NCBI GenBank assembly: GCA_026004415.1
Contig: BPJC01000004.1
Span: forward strand, 1-64,000
Reading direction: 5' to 3'
Length of the DNA stretch: 64,000 nucleotides
Source of the DNA: Patescibacteria group bacterium
GTDB lineage: Bacteria; Patescibacteriota; Microgenomatia; UBA1406; GWC2-37-13
The translations under genes and the position numbers were made by a program. Shown here one piece after another: positions 1 to 7,827 of this stretch (positions are counted from its first letter, which is position 1; each line of letters opens with the position of its first letter). Under the pieces are notes generated by a model, which was given only the letters and a program-made list of their open reading frames with translations, had not been told where the DNA came from and ran no database searches.

Positions 1-1019
1 CTAATACTCCAACACCAGCTCCAACAAGTTATTATAGCACTTGTGAAAATAATAGATGTGTTGTGAGAACAGGTACTCCTCCAGCAAATAGACGACGCTG
101 TAGTGTTGATGCAGATTGTGTAAATAATCCAACTAGTACTCCGACCAGACAACCAACCAGTACTCCGACCAGACAACCAACCAGTACTCCGACCAGACAA
201 CCAACCAGTACTCCGACCAGACAACCAACCAGTACTCCAAGCAGACAACCAACCAGTACTCCAAGCAGACAACCAACCAGTACTCCAAGCAGACAACCAA
301 CCAGTACTCCAAGCAGACAACCAACCAGTACTCCGACCAGACAACCAACCAGTACTCCGACCAGACAACCTACTAGTACTCCGAGCAGACAACCAACCAG
401 TACTCCAAGCAGACAACCAACTAGTACTCCGACCAGACCTATTGCAAATAATACTCCTACTAATACTCCATCTAGTCAGCCAAGAAATATAGTATTAACA
501 TTTAAAGTAAAATTCCAGGGAATAAACAATCCAGTTGTAACAACATTGCCTGTCAATGTAACTGTTAGAAGAGCTTTTGAAACAGGAGTTTCCAAGACAG
601 TAACATTTAATTATAATCAACAACAAAGAGTGTGGATTGGACAATCCAGCTTTAATTTGTCGCCATCAGATGGTTACTTTATTTATATTAAAGGACCAAA
701 GCATTTAAGAAAAAAAATCTGTGATGAAATGCCGATTGAGTCAGCAGGAGCTGAAGGAACCTATATTTGCTCTGGATCAGGCTTGACTATAACTAATGAC
801 AAAGTTTATGACTTCAGTAAAATAACTTTGCTTGCTGGAGATTTAGATCCACAAAATGGTGTCATTAACTCATATGACTGGGCATTAGTAAGAAACAGCA
901 TTGGAACTACAGATGAATCTGCAATCAGGCTAGCAGATATAAATTATGACGGAAGAGTAAATGTTCAGGATTATACTTTGATAATGTATTCATTATCAAT
1001 TAAATTAGATGAATTTTAG
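1..1019 (+). CDS. Secreted dockerin-domain protein with octapeptide stalk (5' partial)
   Basis: The window edge cuts this gene. The frame beginning at base 3 is open to the edge, so the first in-frame GTG (63) is not a convincing start. About 338 residues are visible. In order they are a Cys-containing segment (STCENNRC, CSVDADC), 13 tandem PTSTP[TS]RQ octapeptides forming an extended Pro/Thr stalk, a Val/Thr-rich probable beta domain, and a C-terminal dockerin-like pair of calcium-loop repeats (GDLDPQNGVINSYDW and ADINYDGRVNVQDY). Type I dockerins bind cohesin domains, and the next two genes encode cohesin-like proteins, so a surface complex is a reasonable inference. The signal peptide would lie outside the window. 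Confidence 0.75.
   Translation, partial: NTPTPAPTSYYSTCENNRCVVRTGTPPANRRRCSVDADCVNNPTSTPTRQPTSTPTRQPTSTPTRQPTSTPTRQPTSTPSRQPTSTPSRQPTSTPSRQPTSTPSRQPTSTPTRQPTSTPTRQPTSTPSRQPTSTPSRQPTSTPTRPIANNTPTNTPSSQPRNIVLTFKVKFQGINNPVVTTLPVNVTVRRAFETGVSKTVTFNYNQQQRVWIGQSSFNLSPSDGYFIYIKGPKHLRKKICDEMPIESAGAEGTYICSGSGLTITNDKVYDFSKITLLAGDLDPQNGVINSYDWALVRNSIGTTDESAIRLADINYDGRVNVQDYTLIMYSLSIKLDEF
129..437 (+). repeat. 24-bp tandem repeat, 13 copies (coding)
   Basis: Thirteen copies of a 24-bp unit encode PTSTP[TS]RQ; the last copy lacks its Gln codon. Copies 1-4, 9, 10 and 13 carry CCGACC (Thr), copies 5-8 and 12 carry CCAAGC (Ser), and copy 11 carries the hybrid CCGAGC. The block arrangement points to recent duplication of multi-copy segments, so copy number probably varies between strains. 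Confidence 0.95.
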
Positions 1020-1020
1020 T

Positions 1021-1026
1021 TATAAT
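1021..1026 (+). promoter_or_regulatory. Candidate -10 box of the first cohesin gene
   Basis: TATAAT lies 7 nt before the ATG at 1034, immediately after the dockerin gene's stop. It predicts a separate leaderless transcript. No clear -35 was seen. Confidence 0.5.
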
Positions 1027-1033
1027 AATTTAT

Positions 1034-1711
1034 ATGGAAGAATTTAATAATCAAGAAAACACATCAAAAGCAACTGTTTTGTATAAAATTGTAAAAACAA
1101 ATTATGCATTTTTGGCATTGATCATCCTTGTTTTAGTTTCAATATCAGTTTTTCTTTATTATAGATGGTCTAACAATCAAGATGAAGCCATAACTGTTTC
1201 AGAACAAGAAGTTTTTTTAGATACAGCATCAGAATCTAAAGAATCTAACGCAGATGAAAAATTTGCACAAGAAGCTGAAAGTTATGAAGCTTTAGGTAGT
1301 ATATATACCTATTCTGATAAAGAGTCAGTAAGTGTAAATGAAAATATAGAAACATTTATAGTTTTAAATTCTAATAATACGGATATTACTGGTTTTGATG
1401 TTGTAGTAAATTATGATCCAAATGTTCTTAAATTTTTAGATATTGGAAATTTCTTAGCAAAAAGACTTGATATTATTTATCAAGACAATTCTGGAGTCAT
1501 AACCATATCAGCTGTAAAAAAACTATCAGACAAAGATCAATTAGTATTTAATGACGAAGATGTGTTGGTTTTGCGATTTCAAGCTTTGAAACCTGGAGAA
1601 ACATCTGTAAGTGTAGTTAGGTCTTCAGAGTTTGGTATTACACAGTTCGTTGATAGTCAGAATAAGGTTTTTACTCCAAATGTTGCTGGTTTAAGTCTAA
1701 AAGTTGAGTAA
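1034..1711 (+). CDS. Membrane-anchored cohesin-domain protein
   Basis: This 225-residue protein has a short cytoplasmic N-terminus and one transmembrane helix at about residues 28-45 (FLALIILVLVSISVFLYY). An acidic linker follows, then a cohesin-like beta-sandwich at about residues 90-225. The characteristic segment is TGFDVVVNYDPNVLKFLDI, followed by a late strand LVLRFQAL. Cohesins are the receptors for dockerins, and the preceding gene ends in a dockerin. The single N-terminal helix would hold the cohesin outside the cytoplasmic membrane. There are 14 nt between the dockerin stop and this ATG, and 5 nt before the next gene's ATG. The cohesin assignment rests on motif shape only. Confidence 0.65.
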   Translation: MEEFNNQENTSKATVLYKIVKTNYAFLALIILVLVSISVFLYYRWSNNQDEAITVSEQEVFLDTASESKESNADEKFAQEAESYEALGSIYTYSDKESVSVNENIETFIVLNSNNTDITGFDVVVNYDPNVLKFLDIGNFLAKRLDIIYQDNSGVITISAVKKLSDKDQLVFNDEDVLVLRFQALKPGETSVSVVRSSEFGITQFVDSQNKVFTPNVAGLSLKVE

Positions 1712-1716
1712 ACTTG

Positions 1717-2520
1717 ATGAAAAAATTATTAACAATTCTTTTTTATACAGCAATATTTTTTTTTATTTATAATGGTGTTGTTAATGCCGCTTATTTTTAT
1801 TTTGAGCCAGCTAGTTCTACTATAAATCAAGGCAGTATAGTAACTTTGCAGTTGAATATAAATACAGAAAATGAAAATGTAAGAGGCGCTGAAGTTTATA
1901 TTACTTTTGATCCAAGTTTGGTTTCAGTTGAATCAATAAGTCCAGGCAATTATTTCGATACTGTACAGCATGTTATAAATTCTAATGAGGCTTATGTTAC
2001 CGCATTTATGGAAAATGTGGATTATGTAAATGGATCAGGAACTATTGCTAGCATTACTTTTAAAGCTGTGTCAGATGGTTCAGCAACTATTAATTTTGAT
2101 TGCAATCGTTCTGGTATCTATAAAGATGATGTTGATTCAACAAATTTATTAGTCTGCTCTTCTAATCAAACTGCGCAAATACAGGTCCAAGGAGCATCAG
2201 GTTCAGGAGGTTCATCAAGTTCAGGAGGATCATCAAGTTCAGGAGGTTCATCAAGTTCAGGAGGATCATCAAGTTCAGGAGGTTCATCAAGTTCAGGAGG
2301 ATCATCAAGTTCAGGAGGATCATCAAGTTCAGGATCGTCGTCAGGTTCGTATTCATCAAGTAATTCTTCAGGATCAGGTTCTTCAGACCAGGGATCCTCA
2401 AACCAACAATTAACAGAACTTCCTAAATCTGGAAATTTTGAGAACACTTTATTTTATGCTTTGCCCGGACTTGTCGTTACTGGGTTGGGGTTGGCTATTA
2501 AATTGGTATTATTTAAATAA
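1717..2520 (+). CDS. Secreted cohesin-domain protein with Gly/Ser stalk and LPxTG-like anchor
   Basis: ATG at 1717 is preferred to the adjacent TTG at 1714. The protein has about 267 residues: a signal peptide (ending near VVNAA), a cohesin-like domain at about 25-150 (GAEVYITFDPSLVSVESI, then GTIASITFKAV), seven GGSSSS hexapeptides followed by a Ser/Gly linker, and a C-terminal LPKSG motif, hydrophobic helix and final Lys. That tail resembles a sortase sorting signal with Ser in place of Thr; no sortase gene is in the window. It could equally be a simple C-terminal membrane anchor. Together with the preceding two genes it suggests paired cohesins presenting a dockerin partner at the cell surface. 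Confidence 0.65.
   Translation: MKKLLTILFYTAIFFFIYNGVVNAAYFYFEPASSTINQGSIVTLQLNINTENENVRGAEVYITFDPSLVSVESISPGNYFDTVQHVINSNEAYVTAFMENVDYVNGSGTIASITFKAVSDGSATINFDCNRSGIYKDDVDSTNLLVCSSNQTAQIQVQGASGSGGSSSSGGSSSSGGSSSSGGSSSSGGSSSSGGSSSSGGSSSSGSSSGSYSSSNSSGSGSSDQGSSNQQLTELPKSGNFENTLFYALPGLVVTGLGLAIKLVLFK
2206..2331 (+). repeat. 18-bp tandem repeat, 7 copies (coding, GGSSSS)
   Basis: Seven 18-bp units encode Gly-Gly-Ser4. The second Gly codon mostly alternates between GGT and GGA, which suggests that 36-bp double units were duplicated. The unit acts as a flexible stalk between the cohesin domain and the C-terminal anchor. Confidence 0.9.
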
Positions 2521-2522
2521 AT

Positions 2523-5384
2523 TTAAAATAAATATTTTGCTGTGGGAGAATTTTTTACTTTTTTAAGACCAGATAATTGCCCTTGGTACAGCAAGTAACC
2601 TCCTTTTTCTCCTCCTTCAGGACCTAATTCAATGATATATTGAGCGTTTTTAATAACATCTATATTATGTTCTATTACAATTACAGTGTTTCCTTCTTTA
2701 ACTAATTTATACAATGAGTTGAGTAGTTTTTGAATATCAGCAAAATGAAGTCCTGTTGTAGGTTCATCTAGTATATAAACTGTATGTTGGTTGTTTTTTT
2801 TAGATAACTCAGATGCAATTTTAAGCCTTTGAGATTCTCCTCCTGAAAAGGTTGGAGCAGACTGACCTAATTTAATATATGATAGTCCAACCTCATCTAA
2901 TGTCTTAAGTTGTTCATATATTTTTTTGTGAGATCTAAAAAACTCAAGACCCTCCTCTACGGTCATGTTTAACACCTCATAGATGTTAAGTCCTTTGTAA
3001 GTAACTGTTAAGGTTTCCTCATTGTATCTCTTGCCTTTGCAAACAGGACATTTTACATATACATCAGCCAGAAACTGCATTTCAATTTTTATTTCTCCAG
3101 CGCCTTCGCATCGCTCGCATCTGCCTCCTTTTAAGTTAAAAGAAAACCTGCTTTTGGTAAATCCTTTTAATTTTGCAGTTTGAGTTTCTGCAAAAAGGTC
3201 TCTAATTTCATTAAAAAATCCAATGTATGTTGCTGTATTAGATCTTGGAGTTCTGCCAATTGAAGATTGATCAACTAAGTATACTTTTTTAATTTGCTCA
3301 TATCCTTCTAATGTCGCAAATTCTCCAATTTGATTTGAAAAGTATCCATCAATATAATACTTTAAGGCAGGATATAATGTGTCTGCGATTAAACTTGATT
3401 TTCCAGACCCTGAAACACCAGTTACTACAATAAAGTTGCTTAGTGGGATTTCTATATCAATGTTTTTTAAATTGTTGTGTTTGACTCCTTTAAGTCTAAG
3501 AAATCCTTTTTTAAGGCTTAATTTCTCTTGTGGTATTCTTATTTGATTGCCATTAAACAAATACTTTGTAGTAAGCGTTTTTGATGTTCGATAGTTGTCT
3601 AGATAACCGCTAAATACAACCTTGCCTCCGTGTTCACCTGATCCTGGCCCCATCTCAACTATATAATCTGCCGACAACATTGTTTCTTTGTCATGTTCAA
3701 CAACAATTAAGGTGTTGCCTAAATCTCTGAGATACTTTAATGATTTTATTAGAGCTGATACATCGGAGGGATGCAGTCCAATTGATGGTTCATCAAGTAC
3801 ATATAAAACTCCTGTTAATCCTGTTCCCAACTGTGAGGCTAATCTTATTCTTTGGGATTCACCGCCTGATAAGGTGTTGGCTTTTCTATCTAATGTTAGA
3901 TAGCTTAAACCTACATCATTTAAGAACTGAAGTCTGCTCTCGATTTCTTTAATAATTAGTTTTGAAATTTCAGTTTCAAACTGATCTAAACTTCCAATAA
4001 GTTCTGTTTTAAAATATCTCAAAATATTGCTTATAGTCATTGAGCTTATTTCTGCTATGTTTTTATTGTTTATTCTGATGCTTAAAGCAGTTTTGTTAAG
4101 CCTTTTGCCCTGACAGTCTGGACAAATATCCTCATAAAAATATTTTGAAAGATGATGGCTTTCAATATCTCCGTCACCCTCAAAAAATTTTGCTTCTAAA
4201 TCAGGAATTATGCCATTGAATTTTTCAGTTATAAAAGTGGTTTTCCCAAATCTGTTTTTGCCAAAAACTGTGTAGTTTTTTTTAGTGCCGTATAAAAGCA
4301 TATTAAGTTTTTCTTCTGGTATGTCTTTTAAGGGAGTATTTAAGTTAATTCCTTCTTCTTTGGCAACTGTTTTGATCAATCTTGCATACCATGTGTCTTG
4401 CTCATAAAGATTTGGCATAGCCAACAACCCACCTTCATTTATAGATAGTTTCGGATTAATTATTTTTTCAGGATTTATTTTGTATATAGTTCCTAATCCT
4501 TTGCAGGTTTTGCAAGCTCCTATGGGCGAGTTAAAAGAAAATATTCTAGGTTCAATCTCTGGCACTGACCAACCGCAGATCTGACAAGTAAATTTTTCTG
4601 AAAAGGTATAACTTTTATTATTAATCTCAACTTCAACAATTCCCTCTGATAACTCTACAGCATTTTCAATATCAGAATTTAACCTTGTCTTTAAATTAGA
4701 TAAAAATACTTCGTCTGATAAATTTTTTTTGTTAATAGACAAAAAATCAATCACAGTTTTTATGCTGTGTCTTAGATTTTTATTCAGATCAGGTAAGTTG
4801 TCTGCCCTCAGCTCATAGTTTGTGCCATCTATAATTGCGTTATTAAAACCTTTACTAATAAGATTTTCCATTAAGCTTTTAAACTCGCCCTTTTTCTGGT
4901 TAATGATCGGAGATAAAATTCTTAAATTCACAGTATCATTTTTTAATTCTTTAATTTTTTCTAAAATTATTTTAAGAATTTCTTGTACTGTTAGTTTAGA
5001 GACTAATTTGTCGCAGTTTGGGCAGTATACATCGCCTACTTTTGAAAATAAAAGCCTTAAGTAATCATAAATTTCAGTTACTGTGCCAACAGTAGATCTA
5101 GGGTTGTGTCCAGATTTTTTTTGGTCAATTGAGATGGCAGGAGATAAACCTTCTACAAAGTCCACATCTGGTTTGCTTGAGATTCCTAGAAACTGTCTGG
5201 CATAAGCAGATAATGATTGAATATACCTTCTTTGACCTTCAGCATAAATAGTATCAAATGCCAGAGATGACTTGCCGGAGCCAGAGACTCCAGTAATAAC
5301 AGTAAATGTGTTTTTAGGAATCTCAAGATCAACATTTTTTAAATTATGCTCTCTGGCTCCTGTTATTTTTATTTTATCAATCAT
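2523..5384 (-). CDS. uvrA: Excinuclease ABC subunit A
   Basis: UvrA is the damage-sensing ATPase of nucleotide excision repair and acts with UvrB and UvrC. Two ABC modules are present. The first has Walker A GVSGSGKSSLAFDTIYAEGQ near residue 30 and signature LSGGESQRIRLA with DEPSIGLHPSD. The second has Walker A GVSGSGKSSLIADTLYP and signature FSGGESQRLKIA with DEPTTGLHFAD. CxxC zinc pairs occur at CPNC, CQIC, CKTC, CPDC, CERC and CPVC. ATG at 5384 begins MIDKIKITGAREHNLKN, the usual UvrA N-terminus; the upstream TTG at 5396 would only add four residues. It is full length (about 953 residues) and converges on the cohesin gene with 2 nt between. uvrB lies about 3.3 kb away across an accessory island. 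Confidence 0.97.
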   Translation of the reverse strand: MIDKIKITGAREHNLKNVDLEIPKNTFTVITGVSGSGKSSLAFDTIYAEGQRRYIQSLSAYARQFLGISSKPDVDFVEGLSPAISIDQKKSGHNPRSTVGTVTEIYDYLRLLFSKVGDVYCPNCDKLVSKLTVQEILKIILEKIKELKNDTVNLRILSPIINQKKGEFKSLMENLISKGFNNAIIDGTNYELRADNLPDLNKNLRHSIKTVIDFLSINKKNLSDEVFLSNLKTRLNSDIENAVELSEGIVEVEINNKSYTFSEKFTCQICGWSVPEIEPRIFSFNSPIGACKTCKGLGTIYKINPEKIINPKLSINEGGLLAMPNLYEQDTWYARLIKTVAKEEGINLNTPLKDIPEEKLNMLLYGTKKNYTVFGKNRFGKTTFITEKFNGIIPDLEAKFFEGDGDIESHHLSKYFYEDICPDCQGKRLNKTALSIRINNKNIAEISSMTISNILRYFKTELIGSLDQFETEISKLIIKEIESRLQFLNDVGLSYLTLDRKANTLSGGESQRIRLASQLGTGLTGVLYVLDEPSIGLHPSDVSALIKSLKYLRDLGNTLIVVEHDKETMLSADYIVEMGPGSGEHGGKVVFSGYLDNYRTSKTLTTKYLFNGNQIRIPQEKLSLKKGFLRLKGVKHNNLKNIDIEIPLSNFIVVTGVSGSGKSSLIADTLYPALKYYIDGYFSNQIGEFATLEGYEQIKKVYLVDQSSIGRTPRSNTATYIGFFNEIRDLFAETQTAKLKGFTKSRFSFNLKGGRCERCEGAGEIKIEMQFLADVYVKCPVCKGKRYNEETLTVTYKGLNIYEVLNMTVEEGLEFFRSHKKIYEQLKTLDEVGLSYIKLGQSAPTFSGGESQRLKIASELSKKNNQHTVYILDEPTTGLHFADIQKLLNSLYKLVKEGNTVIVIEHNIDVIKNAQYIIELGPEGGEKGGYLLYQGQLSGLKKVKNSPTAKYLF

Positions 5385-5463
5385 TTTAAAATACAAAAAT
5401 AGTGAACTTAAAATTATACAAAAATTCTTTTAATTTTTCTATTTATATGGTAAAGTAACATTT

Positions 5464-5724
5464 ATGAAAGATTCAGGCTTAGCTAAAGAAAATGCCAAAA
5501 AAATCTGGGTAAAACTCTATCATCCTATAGAAGAAGGTAGTCTTTGCATCAATAGCGGATTGTCTATAAGATTTGCCATTGAGTTAACTTCTTTTCCGAC
5601 TGGCTATGATATAGAATCAATTATCAGATCAATTACTGAAACAAGAGACAGTGTTTTTTTTAAAGGAGATGTTTGCAAGTCTTGTGGAGCTTTAGCTGTT
5701 GTTTCTTATAGTATTGAAGAATAA
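5464..5724 (+). CDS. Small Cys-containing protein, TSCPD-like
   Basis: This 86-residue protein is divergent from uvrA. The segment LSIRFAIELTSFPTGYDIESIIRSI followed by a CKSCG pair loosely resembles TSCPD-type domains (an Ile/Leu-rich helix followed by a late Cys motif) seen with class II ribonucleotide reductases. No reductase is nearby and the similarity is weak. An earlier Cys at LCINSG could be a further metal ligand. The ATG at 5464 follows a TAAAGT box by 7 nt, matching the leaderless layout seen elsewhere in the window. The function is not established. Confidence 0.5.
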   Translation: MKDSGLAKENAKKIWVKLYHPIEEGSLCINSGLSIRFAIELTSFPTGYDIESIIRSITETRDSVFFKGDVCKSCGALAVVSYSIEE

Positions 5725-5833
5725 TATTTTGGATAAATTATTATATTTCTAAAATATTAACCTGTAAATTTATTTTGTATAACTACTTTTTAAGATGCTA
5801 TTAAAAATAATATTAAAAAATCTTTATAAATCG

Positions 5834-6113
5834 TCAAAATTTTTCCAGTAAATAGATTAATCCTTTATAAAATATAAGAAAAGGTTTTACCCATATAACT
5901 GTATCAAAAAGTAGTTTTTTAGGCTTAGATAATAAATTAATATTAAAGCTCATAAAAGGTAGGGCAACAAACTTAGAGTTCAAATAAACAGTTCTGATTA
6001 ATGTTTAGTTGGATAATCAACTAAACAAGAGATGATAAATCAAATGATGGGTATTTAAGAAACTGTAAACAATTTTAATAAACCAACAAAACACTAAAAA
6101 AATTATTTGTCAT
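5834..6113 (-). pseudogene. Possible decayed small membrane-protein gene
   Basis: On the minus strand an ATG at 6113, overlapping the end of the 45-codon gene, begins MTNNFF and shifts frame in a T7 run (about 6096-6102). The shifted frame reads LVFCWFIKIVYSFLNTHH, meets a TGA and then a TAA inside the hairpin at 6002-6027, and continues RTVYLNSKFVALPFMSF and LLFDTVIWVKPFLIFYKG to a TGA at 5834-5836. The hydrophobic, Lys-punctuated composition looks protein-like. With one shift and two stops it is at best a remnant, and chance open frame is a real alternative in DNA this AT-rich. Apart from this and the hairpin I see nothing in 5725-6102. Confidence 0.3.
6002..6027. repeat. Perfect hairpin, 10-bp stem
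   Basis: TGTTTAGTTG and CAACTAAACA pair around a 6-nt loop (GATAAT). No T-run follows on either strand, so it is not an obvious intrinsic terminator. On the minus strand it supplies both in-frame stops of the neighbouring remnant. Confidence 0.7.
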
Positions 6114-6240
6114 AAATGTCAATCTTTTTTTGTGACTGAAACCCAACAAGATTGTGTCTTTTTTCCGGTAGTTTTAAGTCTTTAAACCTTATAGCTTTTT
6201 GAACAGATTGAAAATCCCATATTGTAGCTAAATAGATCAT
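6103..6240 (-). CDS. 45-residue small protein, translationally coupled
   Basis: The ATG at 6240 overlaps the TGA of the preceding 300-residue gene as ATGA, the classic arrangement for coupled translation. The 45-codon frame begins MIYLATIWDFQSVQKAIRF, is charged and mixed in composition, and ends QKKIDIYDK with TAA. It is shorter than usual gene-calling cut-offs. I recognise no family. The coupling suggests it works with, or is a detached C-terminal part of, the upstream protein. No transmembrane segment or Cys pair is visible. Confidence 0.5.
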   Translation of the reverse strand: MIYLATIWDFQSVQKAIRFKDLKLPEKRHNLVGFQSQKKIDIYDK

Positions 6241-7139
6241 GTTTGACGATCATAATACACACCTAAAAGCACATCTAATATTTGAGCTTCGGATTCGTTA
6301 ATATTACTTCTTTCTTTAATTTTTTTTAATAATTCGCCGTAGGTTGCAAAAGTATCAGCTATACTACCGGTACGATTAGGATAACATCTTGCTAACATAA
6401 ATTCCAACGGAGTTCTGGATGCAGATAAGAATATTGCTATGAGTCTTCTTAGCCACAAATCAGGTTTTGGTAGTAGTTCATTATCATTATTTGGAATTCT
6501 TTTTCTTATGATTTCTAAAGTAGCTTCTAGATTTGATATTAAGGATTCTATATTATTAATATAAACTTTAAAGTTTGGCGGCAAGTTTTCATTATAGTAT
6601 ATATCATTTCTAATATAACCACCATAGAGTTTTTGATTTATTTTAGAAGGATTTTCTTGAAGGATAATTGCCATTAGTAAAACATTTAACATTTTTATTA
6701 TAACAGTATAGTAAGATTCAACAGCTTGTTCGATTAGGTAATTAGCGAAATCAAAAGTATCTGGTGTTCTTCTTTTAAATTTATTTCGCAATGTGTTTGG
6801 GTTTTCTTGAGTTGTTGAATATGGTTGTCCTGTAAGTTGATTTATTATCTGTGTCAAATAATCAGGATCTGAAAATTTATTTAAATCATCAGTTTCTAAT
6901 GGATTATCTAAAACACTTTGTTTTAATAATTCCAAAACATACACTAAAGGGGGGTTTAACGATGCTAAGTCAGGTTTTTGTGATACTAAAGCAGATGCCT
7001 CTGCTATTGCTTGATTTATCCAAAATATAAGTTTTTGTGAATATTCTTCTTTACGATCTTGATCCCTATCATCCCAATCTTTTGTAGGTCTATTATAATT
7101 TAATAATCTTCTAATGTGTGCAAATAATGTAAATTCCAT
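6237..7139 (-). CDS. Hypothetical protein (300 residues), accessory island
   Basis: I do not recognise this protein. ATG at 7139 (MEFTLFAHIRRLLNY) is preferred to the TTG at 7145 because a TGC-TATAAT extended -10 sits 8 nt upstream of that ATG. The protein looks largely helical. One hydrophobic helix at about 145-165 (SYYTVIIKMLNVLLMAIIL) may be buried or membrane-associated, a second segment (WLRRLIAIFLSASRTPLEFM) is amphipathic, and no signal peptide is present. Its stop overlaps the ATG of a 45-codon gene, making a two-gene unit. It sits among decayed genes between uvrA and uvrB, so it may be a recently acquired or expendable gene. Confidence 0.6.
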   Translation of the reverse strand: MEFTLFAHIRRLLNYNRPTKDWDDRDQDRKEEYSQKLIFWINQAIAEASALVSQKPDLASLNPPLVYVLELLKQSVLDNPLETDDLNKFSDPDYLTQIINQLTGQPYSTTQENPNTLRNKFKRRTPDTFDFANYLIEQAVESYYTVIIKMLNVLLMAIILQENPSKINQKLYGGYIRNDIYYNENLPPNFKVYINNIESLISNLEATLEIIRKRIPNNDNELLPKPDLWLRRLIAIFLSASRTPLEFMLARCYPNRTGSIADTFATYGELLKKIKERSNINESEAQILDVLLGVYYDRQT

Positions 7140-7147
7140 TTTCAAAA

Positions 7148-7153
7148 ATTATA
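7148..7153 (-). promoter_or_regulatory. Candidate extended -10 box of the 300-residue gene
   Basis: TATAAT preceded by TGC (extended -10) lies 8 nt before the ATG at 7139. Confidence 0.5.
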
Positions 7154-7206
7154 GCAACATTTTTTTGTTTCGCAACAATTTGATGGTTGTTTATGTAAGA
7201 AACAGA

Positions 7207-7225
7207 CTCATTAATTTATAATGAG
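7207..7225. repeat. Inverted repeat CTCATTA/TAATGAG
   Basis: A perfect 7-bp inverted repeat around a 5-nt loop lies between the divergent 300-residue gene and the decayed plus-strand gene. It could be an operator or chance in AT-rich DNA. Confidence 0.35.
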
Positions 7226-7300
7226 AATTATAAGTTAATGACTTTGTTACCTATGTACCTATCTTATACAAAACTTGACATAAAAGATAAAGTTATTTAT

Positions 7301-7317
7301 CAACTTAAATTAAGTTG
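7301..7317. promoter_or_regulatory. 17-bp near-perfect palindrome, operator-like
   Basis: CAACTTAA-A-TTAAGTTG is symmetrical around one base. A TTGACA hexamer lies just upstream at 7275-7280, and the decayed gene opens immediately downstream. The layout suits a former promoter and operator; a poor -10 weakens the case. Confidence 0.4.
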
Positions 7318-7319
7318 AA

Positions 7320-7779
7320 AGCTCTTTTTACAAATAACCAGCTACTTTTTTAATTGTTATTTTTTTATTCACTTTTTTACTTACCTTAAAAAGGCTTTTG
7401 CAGATTGTATTATTCAAGCAACAATAATAGATCCTCATGGAGAAACATAAGATGTTTCCTACATCTTTACTAATCTTGATAATTAACAGGAAATAATAGG
7501 AATCGCTGTAGGATGGTTTTTAAACCAAACACTTCCAGATGGTAACTGGAAATTAACCTTAAATCCTTATTCCTCTTACCGATATATAGATGTTATCGTT
7601 ATTGAAAATATTCACATAGAGTCTGGAGAAGTTTTTAATTTTGGAGTAATTCAGTTTCGTTTTCAAGTCCTCCAGAAGTTAATTGAGTTGAGGATCTTAT
7701 GATACTTCATGCTGAATGTAGACTCTCAGAAGGTTCGGATCCAAAACCAAAGATTTTTCGAATATATTATGAAGACTAG
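7320..7779 (+). pseudogene. Decayed gene for a secreted beta-domain protein
   Basis: One plus-strand frame reads a hydrophobic signal-like stretch ending KAFA, then DCIIQATIIDPHGE, a TAA at 7448, DVSYIFTNLDN, a TAA at 7484, then GIAVGWFLNQTLPDGNWKL and YRYIDVIVIENIHIESGEVF. Around 7640-7660 the sense passes to the -1 frame (SVSFSSPPEVN), crosses a TGA at 7684, and ends MILHAECRLSEGSDPKPKIF with a TAG at 7777-7779. The continuity of sensible protein across three stops and one shift marks a real gene that has decayed, not an error. The DPHGE and LPDGNWKLTL pattern is reminiscent of carboxypeptidase-regulatory or Cna-B type beta domains, but that is a guess. It accounts for most of the gap between 7146 and 7827. 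Confidence 0.6.
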
Positions 7780-7827
7780 AAAAATAAAGTTTTCTGTTTC
7801 AAGGTATGGTTTCATCTATTTTTTTGA

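Noticed and set aside
63-65. GTG at 63 as start of the dockerin gene
   Set aside because: The frame is open to the window edge with continuous TPTPAPT-type sequence and no ribosome-binding site, so the gene is truncated by the edge.
133-348. Minus-strand open frame of Trp/Tyr repeats
   Set aside because: It is the antisense image of the PTSTP[TS]RQ minisatellite.
129-437. CRISPR array
   Set aside because: The repeats are contiguous, in-frame and have no spacers.
2162-2447. Two minus-strand frames rich in Leu/Asn or Asp/Pro
   Set aside because: They are antisense shadows of the GGSSSS repeat coding region.
6002-6027. Intrinsic terminator
   Set aside because: The hairpin lacks a U-tract on either strand.
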